49,555 nt of DNA from Akkermansia muciniphila. Its GTDB lineage: Bacteria > Verrucomicrobiota > Verrucomicrobiia > Limisphaerales > UBA11320. This document shows positions 16,756 to 24,103 of the stretch, piece after piece (positions within the stretch are counted from its first letter, which is position 1; each line of letters starts with the position of its first letter). The notes under the pieces are model-generated. The model was not told the origin of the DNA. It saw only the letters and a program-made list of their open reading frames with translations, and ran no database searches. The translations under genes were made by a program, and so were the position numbers. The stretch spans positions 1 to 49,555 of the forward strand of contig CAMAVD010000008.1 of the NCBI GenBank assembly GCA_945861575.1. The letters run 5' to 3'.

Positions 16756-18122
16756 GATTGTTCCCAGTCCGTCCACTCCACGAGGTCTCCCAGCGCAGGC
16801 CTGCCGTCGTGACGCCACGTCAGCGGAGGGTTCTGCATTTGTCCGAGTGAGCAAAGGCGTGTCACTCCCCAGCGTGCGAACTGCTGCGCCAATGAGGCCG
16901 CCTGCTCAGGGGGGACACCAAGGCCGACCGTGCTGACTTTTCCTCGAGCCGACTCGGCATAGCGCAGAGCCTCCGAGGGATCTTTGACGGCCTTGACGTG
17001 GATAAAACGGTTCAAGCACGAGGGCTGAAAGAGCGGGTCCGTTTCATAGACCACTGTCCAAGCGGTGGACTGAGGACTGCACCAGATCCGGGTCTCTGGG
17101 GAATGAGCCGCACGCACCTCGTAGAAGGCCCGTCGCGAGGTGATTGCGGCAGACTCCTCCACGGACAGGCCGCCGCGAGGCAACTGTTCCTCGCGACGCT
17201 GCAGTTCGGTCGCCAGCAGTTCGGCAAACTGCTCGGGGCGAATGGCTCCTCGGGGTTCCACATAGAGAACATGAGGTGAGAGGCAGCCCTGCTGATCCCA
17301 GGCAGCCACGTCGGCTGCCGCCTTCTGAACGAGCCGCTTCCATCCCAGGCCGTTGAGAGCCTCAGAGGTGATGTAACCGAAGCTGACACGGTGCCCGTGA
17401 CTCATCAGGCGCGCTCCCTTCGGGATACGATGTCGGAGAGTCTCCAAGGTTTCGTCGCTGCCCGTTGCGGTGATCAGAGTGGCTTCACTGAAGAGCGCTT
17501 CCTCGAGGGATTCGCTTCCTCCTGGCCAGTGTGCGATCTCTAGGCATGCAGCGAGCTTAGGTTCGGCCTCGTAGAGTGAATGTGCAAAGAGGCGTGGAAT
17601 GAGCGTGCCACCACGGGCGCACTTCATGAACTGCGCGGATCGGGTGAGCAGCCCTAAGGTCAGGCTGGTCAGCGCCGGGTTGGGTAGATTGCCGGCCGCC
17701 ACATGCGCAATCAGTTCGGGCCCTCGTGCCCAGGCGGAGCGCCGCTCTTGAATCTCCGAATGGCTCTGGGAGAAGCCGTCAAGTCGCTGCAGCGAGCCGA
17801 GGTCTTGCTGGATCAGCGTGTGAAGGTTCTCCACGGTCAGGTTTCGAAAGAATCCGTCCAACCCCGCTTCCAAGGTGGCTGCCGAGAAACCGGTCTCGGC
17901 AGGCCCTTCCCGGAGCGCTCGCTGTCGGAAAGGGTAGTCAGGTTGCCTCCACAATTCCGCGAGATCTGCCAGGAGTTGAACAATCGAAGATGTGGTTTTC
18001 GTGGCCAGGAACTGCTGTCGATTTCGTCTCAGACTTTGACAGGCTTCCACCACCATCCTAGGGACCAAGACTGCGTCGGGTGGGAGGTCAGCAAGAAAGT
18101 AGTTTGGGAGGGGACGGTTCAT
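16752..18122 (-). CDS. LuxC-family acyl-CoA/acyl-protein reductase
   Basis: A 456-residue member of the LuxC family (aldehyde-dehydrogenase superfamily), which reduces activated fatty acyl groups to aldehydes with NADPH. The Rossmann part shows ELIAHVAAGNLPNPALTS (about residues 136-153), the family's GN-P motif. The catalytic Cys is Cys280 in DQQGCLSPHVLYVE, where LuxC forms its acyl-enzyme intermediate. The start overlaps the stop of the LuxE-like gene by 4 nt, and the stop overlaps the start of queD by 4 nt, so the three are translationally coupled. The family also occurs in non-luminous bacteria; no luxA, luxB or luxD is present here. The substrate acyl chain cannot be deduced. Confidence 0.88.
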   Translation of the reverse strand: MNRPLPNYFLADLPPDAVLVPRMVVEACQSLRRNRQQFLATKTTSSIVQLLADLAELWRQPDYPFRQRALREGPAETGFSAATLEAGLDGFFRNLTVENLHTLIQQDLGSLQRLDGFSQSHSEIQERRSAWARGPELIAHVAAGNLPNPALTSLTLGLLTRSAQFMKCARGGTLIPRLFAHSLYEAEPKLAACLEIAHWPGGSESLEEALFSEATLITATGSDETLETLRHRIPKGARLMSHGHRVSFGYITSEALNGLGWKRLVQKAAADVAAWDQQGCLSPHVLYVEPRGAIRPEQFAELLATELQRREEQLPRGGLSVEESAAITSRRAFYEVRAAHSPETRIWCSPQSTAWTVVYETDPLFQPSCLNRFIHVKAVKDPSEALRYAESARGKVSTVGLGVPPEQAASLAQQFARWGVTRLCSLGQMQNPPLTWRHDGRPALGDLVEWTDWEQS

Positions 18123-19345
18123 CGCAGGTTTGAGTTTGGATGGTCCGCTTGCGGTGGTGAACCGGGTGACTGAGACGACTGGGCGAGTTCGGTCGACTGG
18201 AGTGAGCAGCCCCGGGGTTCGGCCTGCTCAGCGCGCCCGAGGAGTTCGAAGCCGTCGCCTCTCCGTCGGCCAAGATCTTCGGTCTGCACAGCCATAACCG
18301 AGAAGGCGTTCGCCAGATCCACGATTCGGATCAAACCGATTTCTCCGTCGCCGACCTCCAGACCCGTTTCGGGGGAGAGGATCAAAGCCCGAGCCCAGGG
18401 AGGAAAACGGAAACGGCGTGAGGAACTAGCCGCCTTGGTGCCGGGGCAGGGGATCACCGAGTCATAGGCCTGGGAGCTCAGTTCGCTCATTCCATACTCG
18501 CAGAGGATGTGATCTCTGGACACGCCCAGCTTTTCGGAGATCCAGGTGTGCAAGGCTTCCTTCTCAAGTCTCCTGGATCGGCCTTTGTAGCCCCCGGTTT
18601 CCATAACTCTAGACCCCGGCGGAAGATCGACACGAGTTCGGAGGGCTTCCAGGTTGTCGAGCAAGTGCACGAAGTTAAAAGCCGTGCCAAGGACCCAAAC
18701 CGGGCGGGTGGGTGACGCATTCCGCTGAACCGGGGTGAGAAACGATTCGACGTTCAGGCTCCAACCTCCCTGGGGGTCCACTTGACCTAAAAAGTGCTCG
18801 CTCTCCGGGGCGAAGTGCCAGGCGAGCACTTTCAGCATGTGAACGAGAGAGCTCTGTGGGACGGCCTCTGCAGTGGGCGTGAGGTTTAGGATCAGGGGTC
18901 TAGGCTCGGTTGCGCGGGCGCGCGAGTCAGGGGCGAGATGGGGCTGTGACCACGCGAGCAGGGACCGTTCGTAGATCTGCAGGGATTCAGTCGAGTGGAA
19001 GTGGCGGCTAGGACGATCCTGCGTCGTCCCGCTGGAGTGAAAGACATGCGTGCGTTGGGCGGTTGGGAGGCAGCTTAGCTCCAATTCTTTAAACCCTGCA
19101 GTGGGCATCGCGGGGATCTGCCGCCAGGTCTCGGGAACCTGCCCGCCCTTCAGTCGGCCGCGGCAAAAGGTGGCGTAGCTGGGATTGTGGGCGATTTGGA
19201 GAGAGAAGAGCTGAGTCGCAAGCTCCTCGAACGACGGAGAGGGCCGAGTTGTGGAGGCCGGCGTTGCGCCATCGACCAGGACGGAGGCCTCCATGAAAGC
19301 ATAGAGGCGCTCGGCATAGTCAGTGAATGATCCAGGGTGCTGCAT
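18119..19345 (-). CDS. LuxE-like acyl-protein synthetase (ANL superfamily)
   Basis: The protein has 408 residues and resembles LuxE, which activates a fatty acid with ATP and carries the acyl group on a Cys for transfer to LuxC. The adenylate-forming P-loop motif is THVFHSSGTTQDRPS (about residues 98-112). CEYGMSELSSQAYD fits the conserved 'YGM-EL' element. Near the C-terminus, RGCSL puts a Cys at about residue 380, in the position expected for the LuxE acyl carrier Cys. The last 25 residues are Ser/Gln/Pro-rich and look like a disordered tail. This is the first gene of the minus-strand run, 193 nt from the divergent rplU, so the promoter should lie in 19346-19470. Confidence 0.85.
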   Translation of the reverse strand: MQHPGSFTDYAERLYAFMEASVLVDGATPASTTRPSPSFEELATQLFSLQIAHNPSYATFCRGRLKGGQVPETWRQIPAMPTAGFKELELSCLPTAQRTHVFHSSGTTQDRPSRHFHSTESLQIYERSLLAWSQPHLAPDSRARATEPRPLILNLTPTAEAVPQSSLVHMLKVLAWHFAPESEHFLGQVDPQGGWSLNVESFLTPVQRNASPTRPVWVLGTAFNFVHLLDNLEALRTRVDLPPGSRVMETGGYKGRSRRLEKEALHTWISEKLGVSRDHILCEYGMSELSSQAYDSVIPCPGTKAASSSRRFRFPPWARALILSPETGLEVGDGEIGLIRIVDLANAFSVMAVQTEDLGRRRGDGFELLGRAEQAEPRGCSLQSTELAQSSQSPGSPPQADHPNSNLR

Positions 19346-19474
19346 GCGGTTTTACTTCCGAACAGGCATTCCTCTTCGGCGGCTGGTTTTCCGCCACAGC
19401 CAGTATCCTTGTAACCGTAGAGGGGCCTCCAGATCAAACTCAGAAGCCAATTTCACATTTTTTTGATTGTCCCA

Positions 19475-19503
19475 TTGACACCGGAGCTTCCTTTTGGAAT
19501 CTT
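19475..19503 (+). promoter_or_regulatory. Putative sigma-70-type promoter of rplU
   Basis: A perfect -35 hexamer TTGACA lies at 19475-19480. After 17 nt comes a weak -10 (AATCTT, 3 of 6 consensus bases) at 19498-19503. Transcription would start near 19510, at the foot of the small hairpin in front of rplU. Only the -35 is strong. Confidence 0.4.
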
Positions 19504-19509
19504 TGCCCT

Positions 19510-19526
19510 CCCCTTTCGAAGGGGGG
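19510..19526 (+). promoter_or_regulatory. Hairpin covering the G-rich ribosome binding site of rplU
   Basis: CCCCTT (19510-19515) pairs with AAGGGG (19519-19524) around a TCG loop. The G-run at 19521-19526 is the only Shine-Dalgarno-like sequence before the ATG at 19539. It would therefore be sequestered when the hairpin forms. Autogenous control of ribosomal protein genes works this way in many bacteria; here it is an inference from position only. Confidence 0.4.
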
Positions 19527-19538
19527 AAACATAAATCT

Positions 19539-19850
19539 ATGTACGCAGTCTTAGAAACCGGTGGAAAGCAGTATCGGGTTGCTACGGGTGACAAGCTCGA
19601 AATCGAGCGTCTGCCTGTGGAAGCCGGTAGTCCTGTCACATTTGATAGGGTCCTGCTCGTAAGTTTGGATGGATCGCTCAAGGTGGGTTCGCCCACAGTG
19701 ACCAACGCCAGCGTCATTGCTGATGTTGTTGAGCACAAGCGAGGCGAGAAGAAGCTCGCCTTCAAGATGCGTCGACGGAAGGGCTATCATCGTATGGTGG
19801 GACACCGCCAGGAGCTCACCGTCATTCGGATCAAAGAAATCAAAGCGTAG
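19539..19850 (+). CDS. rplU: 50S ribosomal protein bL21
   Basis: The protein has 103 residues, the normal length of bL21. It begins [14 protein letters not shown] and contains the conserved [16 protein letters not shown] segment that contacts 23S rRNA, followed by a typical LTVIRIKEI end. The start at 19539 is chosen from the family N-terminus; upstream in-frame codons to 19494 add nothing family-like. It is followed after 62 nt by rpmA and then obg, the classic rplU-rpmA-obg order. A terminator follows rpmA, so obg probably has read-through or its own promoter. Confidence 0.97.
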   Translation: MYAVLETGGKQYRVATGDKLEIERLPVEAGSPVTFDRVLLVSLDGSLKVGSPTVTNASVIADVVEHKRGEKKLAFKMRRRKGYHRMVGHRQELTVIRIKEIKA

Positions 19851-19912
19851 TCAACTTTTCAGGCCTCCGAGCCACCCGGAAGGGGTGCGCCCATGGATGC
19901 CACACGAAATAT

Positions 19913-20176
19913 ATGGCACATAAGAAGGGTCAAGGAAGCGTTCGGAACGGACGCGACAGCGCCAGCAAGCGACTTGGGGTCAAGCGCTTCGGCGGTGAAC
20001 TTATTACAGCTGGTAGCATTATTGTTCGCCAGCGCGGAAGTAAGTTTGTGGCAGGTATGAACGTGGGAACAGGCCGTGATTGGACCTTGTTCGCTCTGGA
20101 GACAGGGCGAGTCAAGTTCGACCAAGGCAGTCGCCGCGTGAACATCGTCCCCGAAGCGGCTCCGGCCAGCAACTAG
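19913..20176 (+). CDS. rpmA: 50S ribosomal protein bL27
   Basis: The protein has 87 residues. It begins [16 protein letters not shown], the conserved N-terminal arm that reaches the peptidyl-transferase centre, followed by [11 protein letters not shown] and GSIIVRQRG. The N-terminus begins directly at MAHKKG without the cleavable leader found in Firmicutes. The gene lies 62 nt after rplU and is followed by a strong intrinsic terminator. Confidence 0.97.
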   Translation: MAHKKGQGSVRNGRDSASKRLGVKRFGGELITAGSIIVRQRGSKFVAGMNVGTGRDWTLFALETGRVKFDQGSRRVNIVPEAAPASN

Positions 20177-20200
20177 TGCTTAACGCTTCAGCTTTTTCAT

Positions 20201-20233
20201 GGCGAGGTCACTTACCTCGCCTTTTTTCTTTTT
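20201..20233 (+). terminator. Rho-independent terminator after rpmA
   Basis: An 8-bp perfect stem (GGCGAGGT at 20201-20208 with ACCTCGCC at 20214-20221) and a 5-nt loop are followed by TTTTTTCTTTTT. It closes the rplU-rpmA unit 25 nt after the rpmA stop and 37 nt before obg. Confidence 0.88.
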
Positions 20234-20269
20234 GGGAAGGCTTGGTCAGCTCACGGTCAGAAACGTCCT

Positions 20270-21487
20270 ATGTTCATCGATGAAATAAAGGTGTATTCCC
20301 GCGCGGGGCATGGCGGGAAGGGTTGCGTTGCGTTTCATCGGGAAGCCTATAGACCCAAAGGGGGGCCGAGCGGCGGCAATGGCGGAAACGGGGGAAGTGT
20401 CATTCTGCAGGCGGACCACGATTTAAATAATCTGGTTCAGCAGTTTTACATTCCACGCCTGATCGCCGAGGAAGGGCATTGTGGTCTGGGCAAGGGCATG
20501 GACGGACCCGGGGGTAAGGATTTGCTGATTAAAGTGCCCTGTGGGACGTTGGTGTATCGTTTAACACCCAAAGTGATCCCAGGGCTAACGGTCGGCCAGG
20601 ACGAAGAGGAGTTGGAAGAGTTGGAGGATGGTGAGCCCGTGCCTCCGCCTGCTGGCATTTTGCCGGTTTCCGCCGGCATACGACCGGTCTTTCGTCGCAG
20701 CGGAGTCGAGATGGCCTACGAGTTGAACCTAGCCGATGAAGAGCCGGAAAAGTCATCGGAGGAGGTCCGACAACGAGACAAAGGCGAGCTGGTCGCAGAT
20801 TTGACCCAAGACGGTCAGCAATTCGTGCTCTGTCAGGGGGGGCGCGGAGGCCTCGGCAATCGAAACTTTGCCACCTCGAGGCGCCAGTCTCCCCGATTCG
20901 CACAGCCAGGCGAGCCCGGCGAAGAAGGCGATTTTCTGTTGGAGCTGCGGCTGATTGCTGAGGTTGGTCTGGTGGGATATCCCAACGCAGGGAAGTCTAC
21001 CCTCCTTACGGCGATCTCTCATGCGAGGCCCAAGATCGCCGCCTACCCATTCACCACGCTGACTCCCCAGATCGGCATCGTGGAATACCCCAAGGATTAT
21101 CGTCGGCTTGCGGTGTGTGATGTTCCCGGGCTTATTGAGGGGGCTCACAACAATGTCGGCCTTGGTCATGCCTTCCTCCGGCACATCCAGCGCTGCAAGG
21201 TGCTGGTGCTGCTTGTGGATATGGCCGGCATCGATGGCCGCAAGCCCTGGGACGACTATCGCCAATTGCTCCACGAACTGGAGCTCTATGATCCTGCCCT
21301 GCTCCAGAAGCCTCGCTGCGTGGTGGCCAACAAGATGGACGAGTCAGTGTCCGAGGCCAACCTCAAGCAGTTTAAGCGCAAGGTGACCAAAACCCAGGTG
21401 CTTCCGATCGCGGCGGGTTTCGATCAGGGAATTGAGGCGTTTAAGGAGCTGATACGCGAGGCGGTCGAGGCTGTGGGTGGCGCATGA
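20270..21487 (+). CDS. obg: Obg/CgtA ribosome-associated GTPase with an inserted segment
   Basis: The protein has 405 residues. The glycine-rich Obg fold is clear (GGKGCVAFHREAYRPKGGPSGGNGG; later GGRGGLGNRNFATS). It is followed by the G domain, with G1 GYPNAGKST, the switch I element YPFTTLTP, G3 DVPGLIEGA and G4 NKMD. There is no C-terminal OCT domain. Obg assists 50S subunit maturation and the stringent response. Between GTLVYRLTPKV and GELVADLTQDGQ, which adjoin more closely in ordinary Obg, about 70 extra residues are present. They include an acidic EEELEELEDGE run and the doublet AGILPVS-AGIRPVF. The frame is uninterrupted. The stop overlaps the next start by 4 nt (21484). Confidence 0.95.
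   Translation: MFIDEIKVYSRAGHGGKGCVAFHREAYRPKGGPSGGNGGNGGSVILQADHDLNNLVQQFYIPRLIAEEGHCGLGKGMDGPGGKDLLIKVPCGTLVYRLTPKVIPGLTVGQDEEELEELEDGEPVPPPAGILPVSAGIRPVFRRSGVEMAYELNLADEEPEKSSEEVRQRDKGELVADLTQDGQQFVLCQGGRGGLGNRNFATSRRQSPRFAQPGEPGEEGDFLLELRLIAEVGLVGYPNAGKSTLLTAISHARPKIAAYPFTTLTPQIGIVEYPKDYRRLAVCDVPGLIEGAHNNVGLGHAFLRHIQRCKVLVLLVDMAGIDGRKPWDDYRQLLHELELYDPALLQKPRCVVANKMDESVSEANLKQFKRKVTKTQVLPIAAGFDQGIEAFKELIREAVEAVGGA
20651..20692 (+). repeat. Two-copy 21-bp tandem repeat inside obg
   Basis: Two 21-bp units (from 20651 and 20672) share the skeleton GCYGGCAT-N4-CCGG-T and encode AGILPVS and AGIRPVF in frame. Both contain CCGG half-sites giving local palindromic character (TGCCGG / CCGGCA). The repeat lies within the non-conserved insertion of the Obg fold, which suggests a small in-frame repeat element. 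Presence elsewhere in the genome cannot be tested here. Confidence 0.6.
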
Positions 21488-22026
21488 GTCCGAGGGCGGT
21501 GTTTTTGGATCGCGACGGCACTCTTATCGAGGAGCGCAACTATCTGCATCGACCTGAGGAGGTATCCTTTTTCCCTGGAGCCATCGAGGCGCTTCAGCGG
21601 CTGACCCACTCCGGTTTCAAGCTGATCATGGTCACCAATCAGTCGGGGGTAGGGAGGGGATACTTCACTATGGGTGATGTCGAAAAGGTGCATGCACATA
21701 TGGCATCTCTCCTCTCGCCACATGATGTTCACTTCGCCCGCATCTATGTCGCGCCTGAGGCGCCCGATCAGCCCAGCGAGGGGCGGAAGCCTTCACCAAA
21801 GTTTCTTTACCAAGCCCAGGAGGAGTTCGGCCTAGATCTGGCTGCGAGCTTCATGATTGGGGATAAACTCATCGATCTCGAATGCGGTTGGAATGCCGGC
21901 GTGAGGGAATCCATTCTCGTGCACACGGGCTATGGGCGTGAGGTTCTTCGTTCTGCAGGTGAGCGATTACGAAACGCATTTACGGCTGAAGGTCTTCCTC
22001 AGGCGGTCGATCATATCCTCAGGTAA
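21484..22026 (+). CDS. gmhB: GmhB-like HAD phosphatase (heptose-bisphosphate phosphatase type), zinc cysteines absent
   Basis: The protein has 180 residues. HAD motif I is intact: FLDRDGTLIEERNYL, with nucleophile and acid/base Asp. Motif II is VTNQSGVGRGYF, and motif IV is MIGDKLIDLECG. By family knowledge, GmhB removes the C7 phosphate of D-glycero-manno-heptose 1,7-bisphosphate in LPS heptose synthesis; relatives act on histidinol phosphate or other sugars. The C-x-H...C-x-C zinc loop typical of GmhB is missing: the corresponding region reads YVAPEAPDQPSEGRKPSPK, with no Cys or His. It is coupled to obg by a 4-nt overlap. No heptose synthesis partners are in the window, so the substrate is inferred from family only. 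Compare the paralogue at 34473. Confidence 0.75.
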   Translation: MSPRAVFLDRDGTLIEERNYLHRPEEVSFFPGAIEALQRLTHSGFKLIMVTNQSGVGRGYFTMGDVEKVHAHMASLLSPHDVHFARIYVAPEAPDQPSEGRKPSPKFLYQAQEEFGLDLAASFMIGDKLIDLECGWNAGVRESILVHTGYGREVLRSAGERLRNAFTAEGLPQAVDHILR

Positions 22027-22062
22027 TCCGTTTCCGCCTAGAGCGGGAAGGCACCTGATGAC

Positions 22063-22632
22063 ATGAAGCCATTGTTCCAACTCTGCGGCCTGATTTCCTA
22101 TTGTCTCTTGCTCTCGGCGTCGGTAACGGGGGCTGAGTTAAAGAAGCAATCCTTTCAGGTCACGGGAGGTGACCAGTTCTTAATCGAATTGCCTCCTGGC
22201 TGGAAGGTAGACACCCAGATTTCTCCCGGCGCGATCGTGGATACAGTGCGAATGGTGAGCACGGAGGGAACCGCGATTCTCATGGTCTCGGTCATGCCGA
22301 GTACTTTAACAAGTGTAGAAAGCCTAGCAGAGTTGGAGCAAATCCTGGTGGCCACTTCACGGCGGCAGGCACTTGATTCTCGAGAGCAACGGGTTCAAAG
22401 CCTCTCATTTAGTTCACCACATGCTCTGGGCGTCTATGCCACGTTTACGGACTCTCGATATGCTCGCGCCGAGCCAGCGAAGGGAGAGTTTCGTTCGTCG
22501 ACCACCTTTATCCTCACTTCTGCTAGGCGTGTGGTCACTGCAACCTTCCTGAGTAATGAGCAAGGTGCGGATGCTCTGGAGTTGGCAATCCTCATACTGA
22601 AGACCCTCCGACGTGAATCGGCCCCCGCTTGA
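22063..22632 (+). CDS. Small secreted protein of unknown function
   Basis: The protein has 189 residues. The first 24 form a signal peptide (MKPLFQLC, a hydrophobic core, then SVTGA and AELKK), so the mature protein is periplasmic or surface-associated. The mature part alternates short hydrophobic strands with polar turns (FLIELPPGWKVDTQ; AILMVSVMPSTL; RRVVTATFLSN). This suggests a single alpha/beta domain of the PsbP/DUF1795 style, but no motif allows a firm assignment. There is one Cys-free mature chain and no lipobox. It starts 36 nt after the GmhB-like gene and may be co-transcribed with obg. Confidence 0.7.
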   Translation: MKPLFQLCGLISYCLLLSASVTGAELKKQSFQVTGGDQFLIELPPGWKVDTQISPGAIVDTVRMVSTEGTAILMVSVMPSTLTSVESLAELEQILVATSRRQALDSREQRVQSLSFSSPHALGVYATFTDSRYARAEPAKGEFRSSTTFILTSARRVVTATFLSNEQGADALELAILILKTLRRESAPA

Positions 22633-22657
22633 GCTAGGTTCAAGCCGGGCTGGTTTT
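22624..22657 (+). terminator. Weak terminator overlapping the stop of the secreted protein gene
   Basis: CCCGCTTGA pairs with TCAAGC-C-GGG (one bulge), and a T6 run follows after three further bases. The stem begins inside the last codons. It is a plausible end for the obg-gmhB-secreted protein transcript and separates it from the pilin promoter. Confidence 0.4.
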
Positions 22658-22821
22658 TTGAGGGAGCTGGAGTGCTTTGGCCGTGCTACGGGGGAAGGCC
22701 CTGTGAAGGATTGATCTCCGGTGCCCAGGTTTCCATGTGGGCTGTCTCAAGCCGATACACCGAGATGACGTTTTCTCCCTTGAAATAGCTGCTATACTGG
22801 GGTTTGAGCGATGTTTTGATT

Positions 22822-22837
22822 TGGCATCCTGGTTGCT
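22822..22837 (+). promoter_or_regulatory. Sigma-54 (-24/-12) promoter of pilin copy 1
   Basis: TGGCATCCTGGTTGCT has the GG and GC dinucleotides separated by exactly 10 nt, the sigma-54 rule, and nearly fits TGGCAC-N5-TTGCW. The C of the -12 GC lies 116 nt before the ATG at 22952. The rest of the 319-bp gap 22633-22951 holds only the weak terminator above and the inverted repeat below. Pilin genes are known sigma-54 targets in several bacteria. Confidence 0.7.
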
Positions 22838-22879
22838 GGAGTCTGTTGGTGCTGCGATTCTCGGGAGGCAATAAGTGAA

Positions 22880-22919
22880 GTGAACCGCTCTGGTAATAAC
22901 TGCCTTCCTTGGAGTTCAC
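22880..22919 (+). promoter_or_regulatory. Conserved inverted repeat in the leader of pilin copy 1
   Basis: GTGAAC (22880-22885) and GTTCAC (22914-22919) form an inverted repeat 72 nt to 33 nt upstream of the start. The same repeat at the same distances occurs before copy 2, while the sequence between the arms is much less conserved. It could be a leader hairpin or a protein-binding dyad. Confidence 0.5.
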
Positions 22920-22951
22920 GTTGCGCATCAGAGCAGGAAGAAAAAGTTGTT

Positions 22952-23329
22952 ATGAAACTGAATACTGTATCACGGAAGGCTGGTTTCACCCTGGTAGAAA
23001 TCATGATCGTTGTGGCCATCATCGGTATGTTGGCGGCCATTGCGGTTCCTAACTTTGTGAAAGCGCGTAAGGCGAGTCAGGCGAGTTCCTGTGTCAACAA
23101 TATGCGTCAGATCCAGGGTGCCAAAGCGACCTGGGCGCTGGAAAACAAGCAGCTGGGGACCGCGACCCCCACGGATGCACAGCTGTTTGGATCCGATCTT
23201 TATATCAAGGCGAAGCCTGAGTGCCCTGCGGGTGCTGGTGCTGGCTACACCGTCGGGGCTGTGGATGTGCCTGTGGCCTGCATCAACGTGGGTACGGAGA
23301 CGAACCATGTTCTGAGTGCGACCTACTAA
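22952..23329 (+). CDS. Type IV pilin (PilA-like), copy 1
   Basis: The protein has 125 residues. A short leader (MKLNTVSRKAG) precedes FTLVEIMIVVAIIGMLAAIA, with Gly at -1, Phe at +1 and Glu at +5, a textbook type IVa prepilin. The mature domain is small, with three Cys (47, 91, 110), a Gly/Ala-rich GAGAGYTVGAV loop and a C-terminal HVLSATY, probably a major pilin or pseudopilin subunit. ATG 22952 is preceded by AGGAAG at a suitable distance. It differs from copy 2 at only one residue (Glu90 versus Thr90) despite about two dozen silent substitutions. It has its own -24/-12 promoter and strong terminator, so it is monocistronic. Confidence 0.92.
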   Translation: MKLNTVSRKAGFTLVEIMIVVAIIGMLAAIAVPNFVKARKASQASSCVNNMRQIQGAKATWALENKQLGTATPTDAQLFGSDLYIKAKPECPAGAGAGYTVGAVDVPVACINVGTETNHVLSATY

Positions 23330-23349
23330 ACTCACGGTTTTCCCCCGCA

Positions 23350-23382
23350 GAGCCCGGGCATCCGCCCGGGCTCTTTCTTTTT
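23350..23382 (+). terminator. Rho-independent terminator after pilin copy 1
   Basis: A 10-bp perfect stem (GAGCCCGGGC at 23350-23359 and GCCCGGGCTC at 23364-23373) with a 4-nt loop is followed by TTTCTTTTT. It lies 20 nt after the stop codon. The remaining intergenic sequence to 23563 shows no gene. Confidence 0.92.
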
Positions 23383-23563
23383 GTCGTTCCATCCCACGCG
23401 GTTTCTAGGATGATGGGTCAGAGATATCCCTCGATTCCAGTGCGCTGCCTGTCCTATTGCAGATCAACCCCGGTAACTCACTCTGTCTGACTCCGAGACA
23501 GGTTGGCGAGTGTTGGGGTTTAAAAACAGCTGTTTTGTGGGTGTTGTGGCAGTTTATACCGCT

Positions 23564-23579
23564 TGGTACGTGTGCTGCT
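23564..23579 (+). promoter_or_regulatory. Sigma-54-type (-24/-12) promoter of pilin copy 2
   Basis: TGGTACGTGTGCTGCT keeps GG and GC exactly 10 nt apart, with one deviation in each box from TGGCAC / TTGC. The C of its -12 GC is 116 nt before the ATG at 23694, identical to copy 1. Ungapped alignment of both upstream regions over this span supports a shared promoter position, although the sequences have diverged. Confidence 0.62.
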
Positions 23580-23621
23580 TTCTCTGAGATGTGCTGCGGT
23601 TCTTGGAAGGCAATAAGTGAT

Positions 23622-23661
23622 GTGAACCGGTCTGTTTTAACCCGCCTTTCTTGGAGTTCAC
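23622..23661 (+). promoter_or_regulatory. Conserved inverted repeat in the leader of pilin copy 2
   Basis: GTGAAC (23622-23627) and GTTCAC (23656-23661) have the same spacing and the same distance to the start (72 nt) as in copy 1. Conserved arms and a diverged interior (23632-23649) suggest selection on the dyad or hairpin. Confidence 0.5.
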
Positions 23662-23693
23662 GCCGTGCATATGAGTAGGAAGAAAGAGTTGTT

Positions 23694-24071
23694 ATGAAAC
23701 TGAATACTGTATCACGGAAGGCAGGCTTCACCCTGGTAGAAATCATGATCGTTGTGGCCATCATCGGTATGCTGGCGGCCATCGCGGTTCCTAACTTTGT
23801 GAAAGCGCGTAAGGCGAGTCAGGCGAGTTCCTGTGTTAACAATATGCGTCAGATCCAGGGTGCCAAAGCGACCTGGGCGCTGGAGAATAAGCAGCTGGGA
23901 ACCGCTACTCCCACGGATGCTCAGCTGTTCGGATCTGATCTCTACATCAAGGCTAAGCCCACGTGCCCTGCGGGTGCTGGCGCTGGCTACACCGTCGGGG
24001 CTGTGGATGTGCCTGTGGCCTGCATCAACGTGGGTACAGAGACCAACCACGTCCTGAGCGCGACCTACTAA
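23694..24071 (+). CDS. Type IV pilin (PilA-like), copy 2
   Basis: The protein has 125 residues and equals copy 1 except for Thr in place of Glu at residue 90. It has the same prepilin leader MKLNTVSRKAG, the same FTLVE helix with Glu+5, and the same three Cys. The start is preceded by AGGAAGAAAG. Codons differ silently at about two dozen sites, so this is not a very recent duplication, and both proteins are held under strong purifying selection or are homogenised at protein level. It has its own promoter and terminator. It is probably a main structural subunit of a type IV pilus or pseudopilus. Confidence 0.92.
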   Translation: MKLNTVSRKAGFTLVEIMIVVAIIGMLAAIAVPNFVKARKASQASSCVNNMRQIQGAKATWALENKQLGTATPTDAQLFGSDLYIKAKPTCPAGAGAGYTVGAVDVPVACINVGTETNHVLSATY

Positions 24072-24103
24072 GCGTTTCTGCGCGGACCGGAGATGGTTTT
24101 ATG

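Noticed and set aside
16752-19345. Bioluminescence operon
   Set aside because: Only LuxC- and LuxE-like genes are present. No luciferase alpha/beta or LuxD thioesterase was seen, and these families occur in non-luminous bacteria.
20560-20780. Frameshift or assembly error in obg
   Set aside because: The reading frame is continuous and both flanking conserved halves are in the same frame, so this is a true in-frame insertion in the given sequence.
22952-24071. Insertion-element or CRISPR-like direct repeat
   Set aside because: The repeated sequence is two complete pilin genes with leaders. There are no terminal inverted repeats, no spacers, no transposase and no target duplication.
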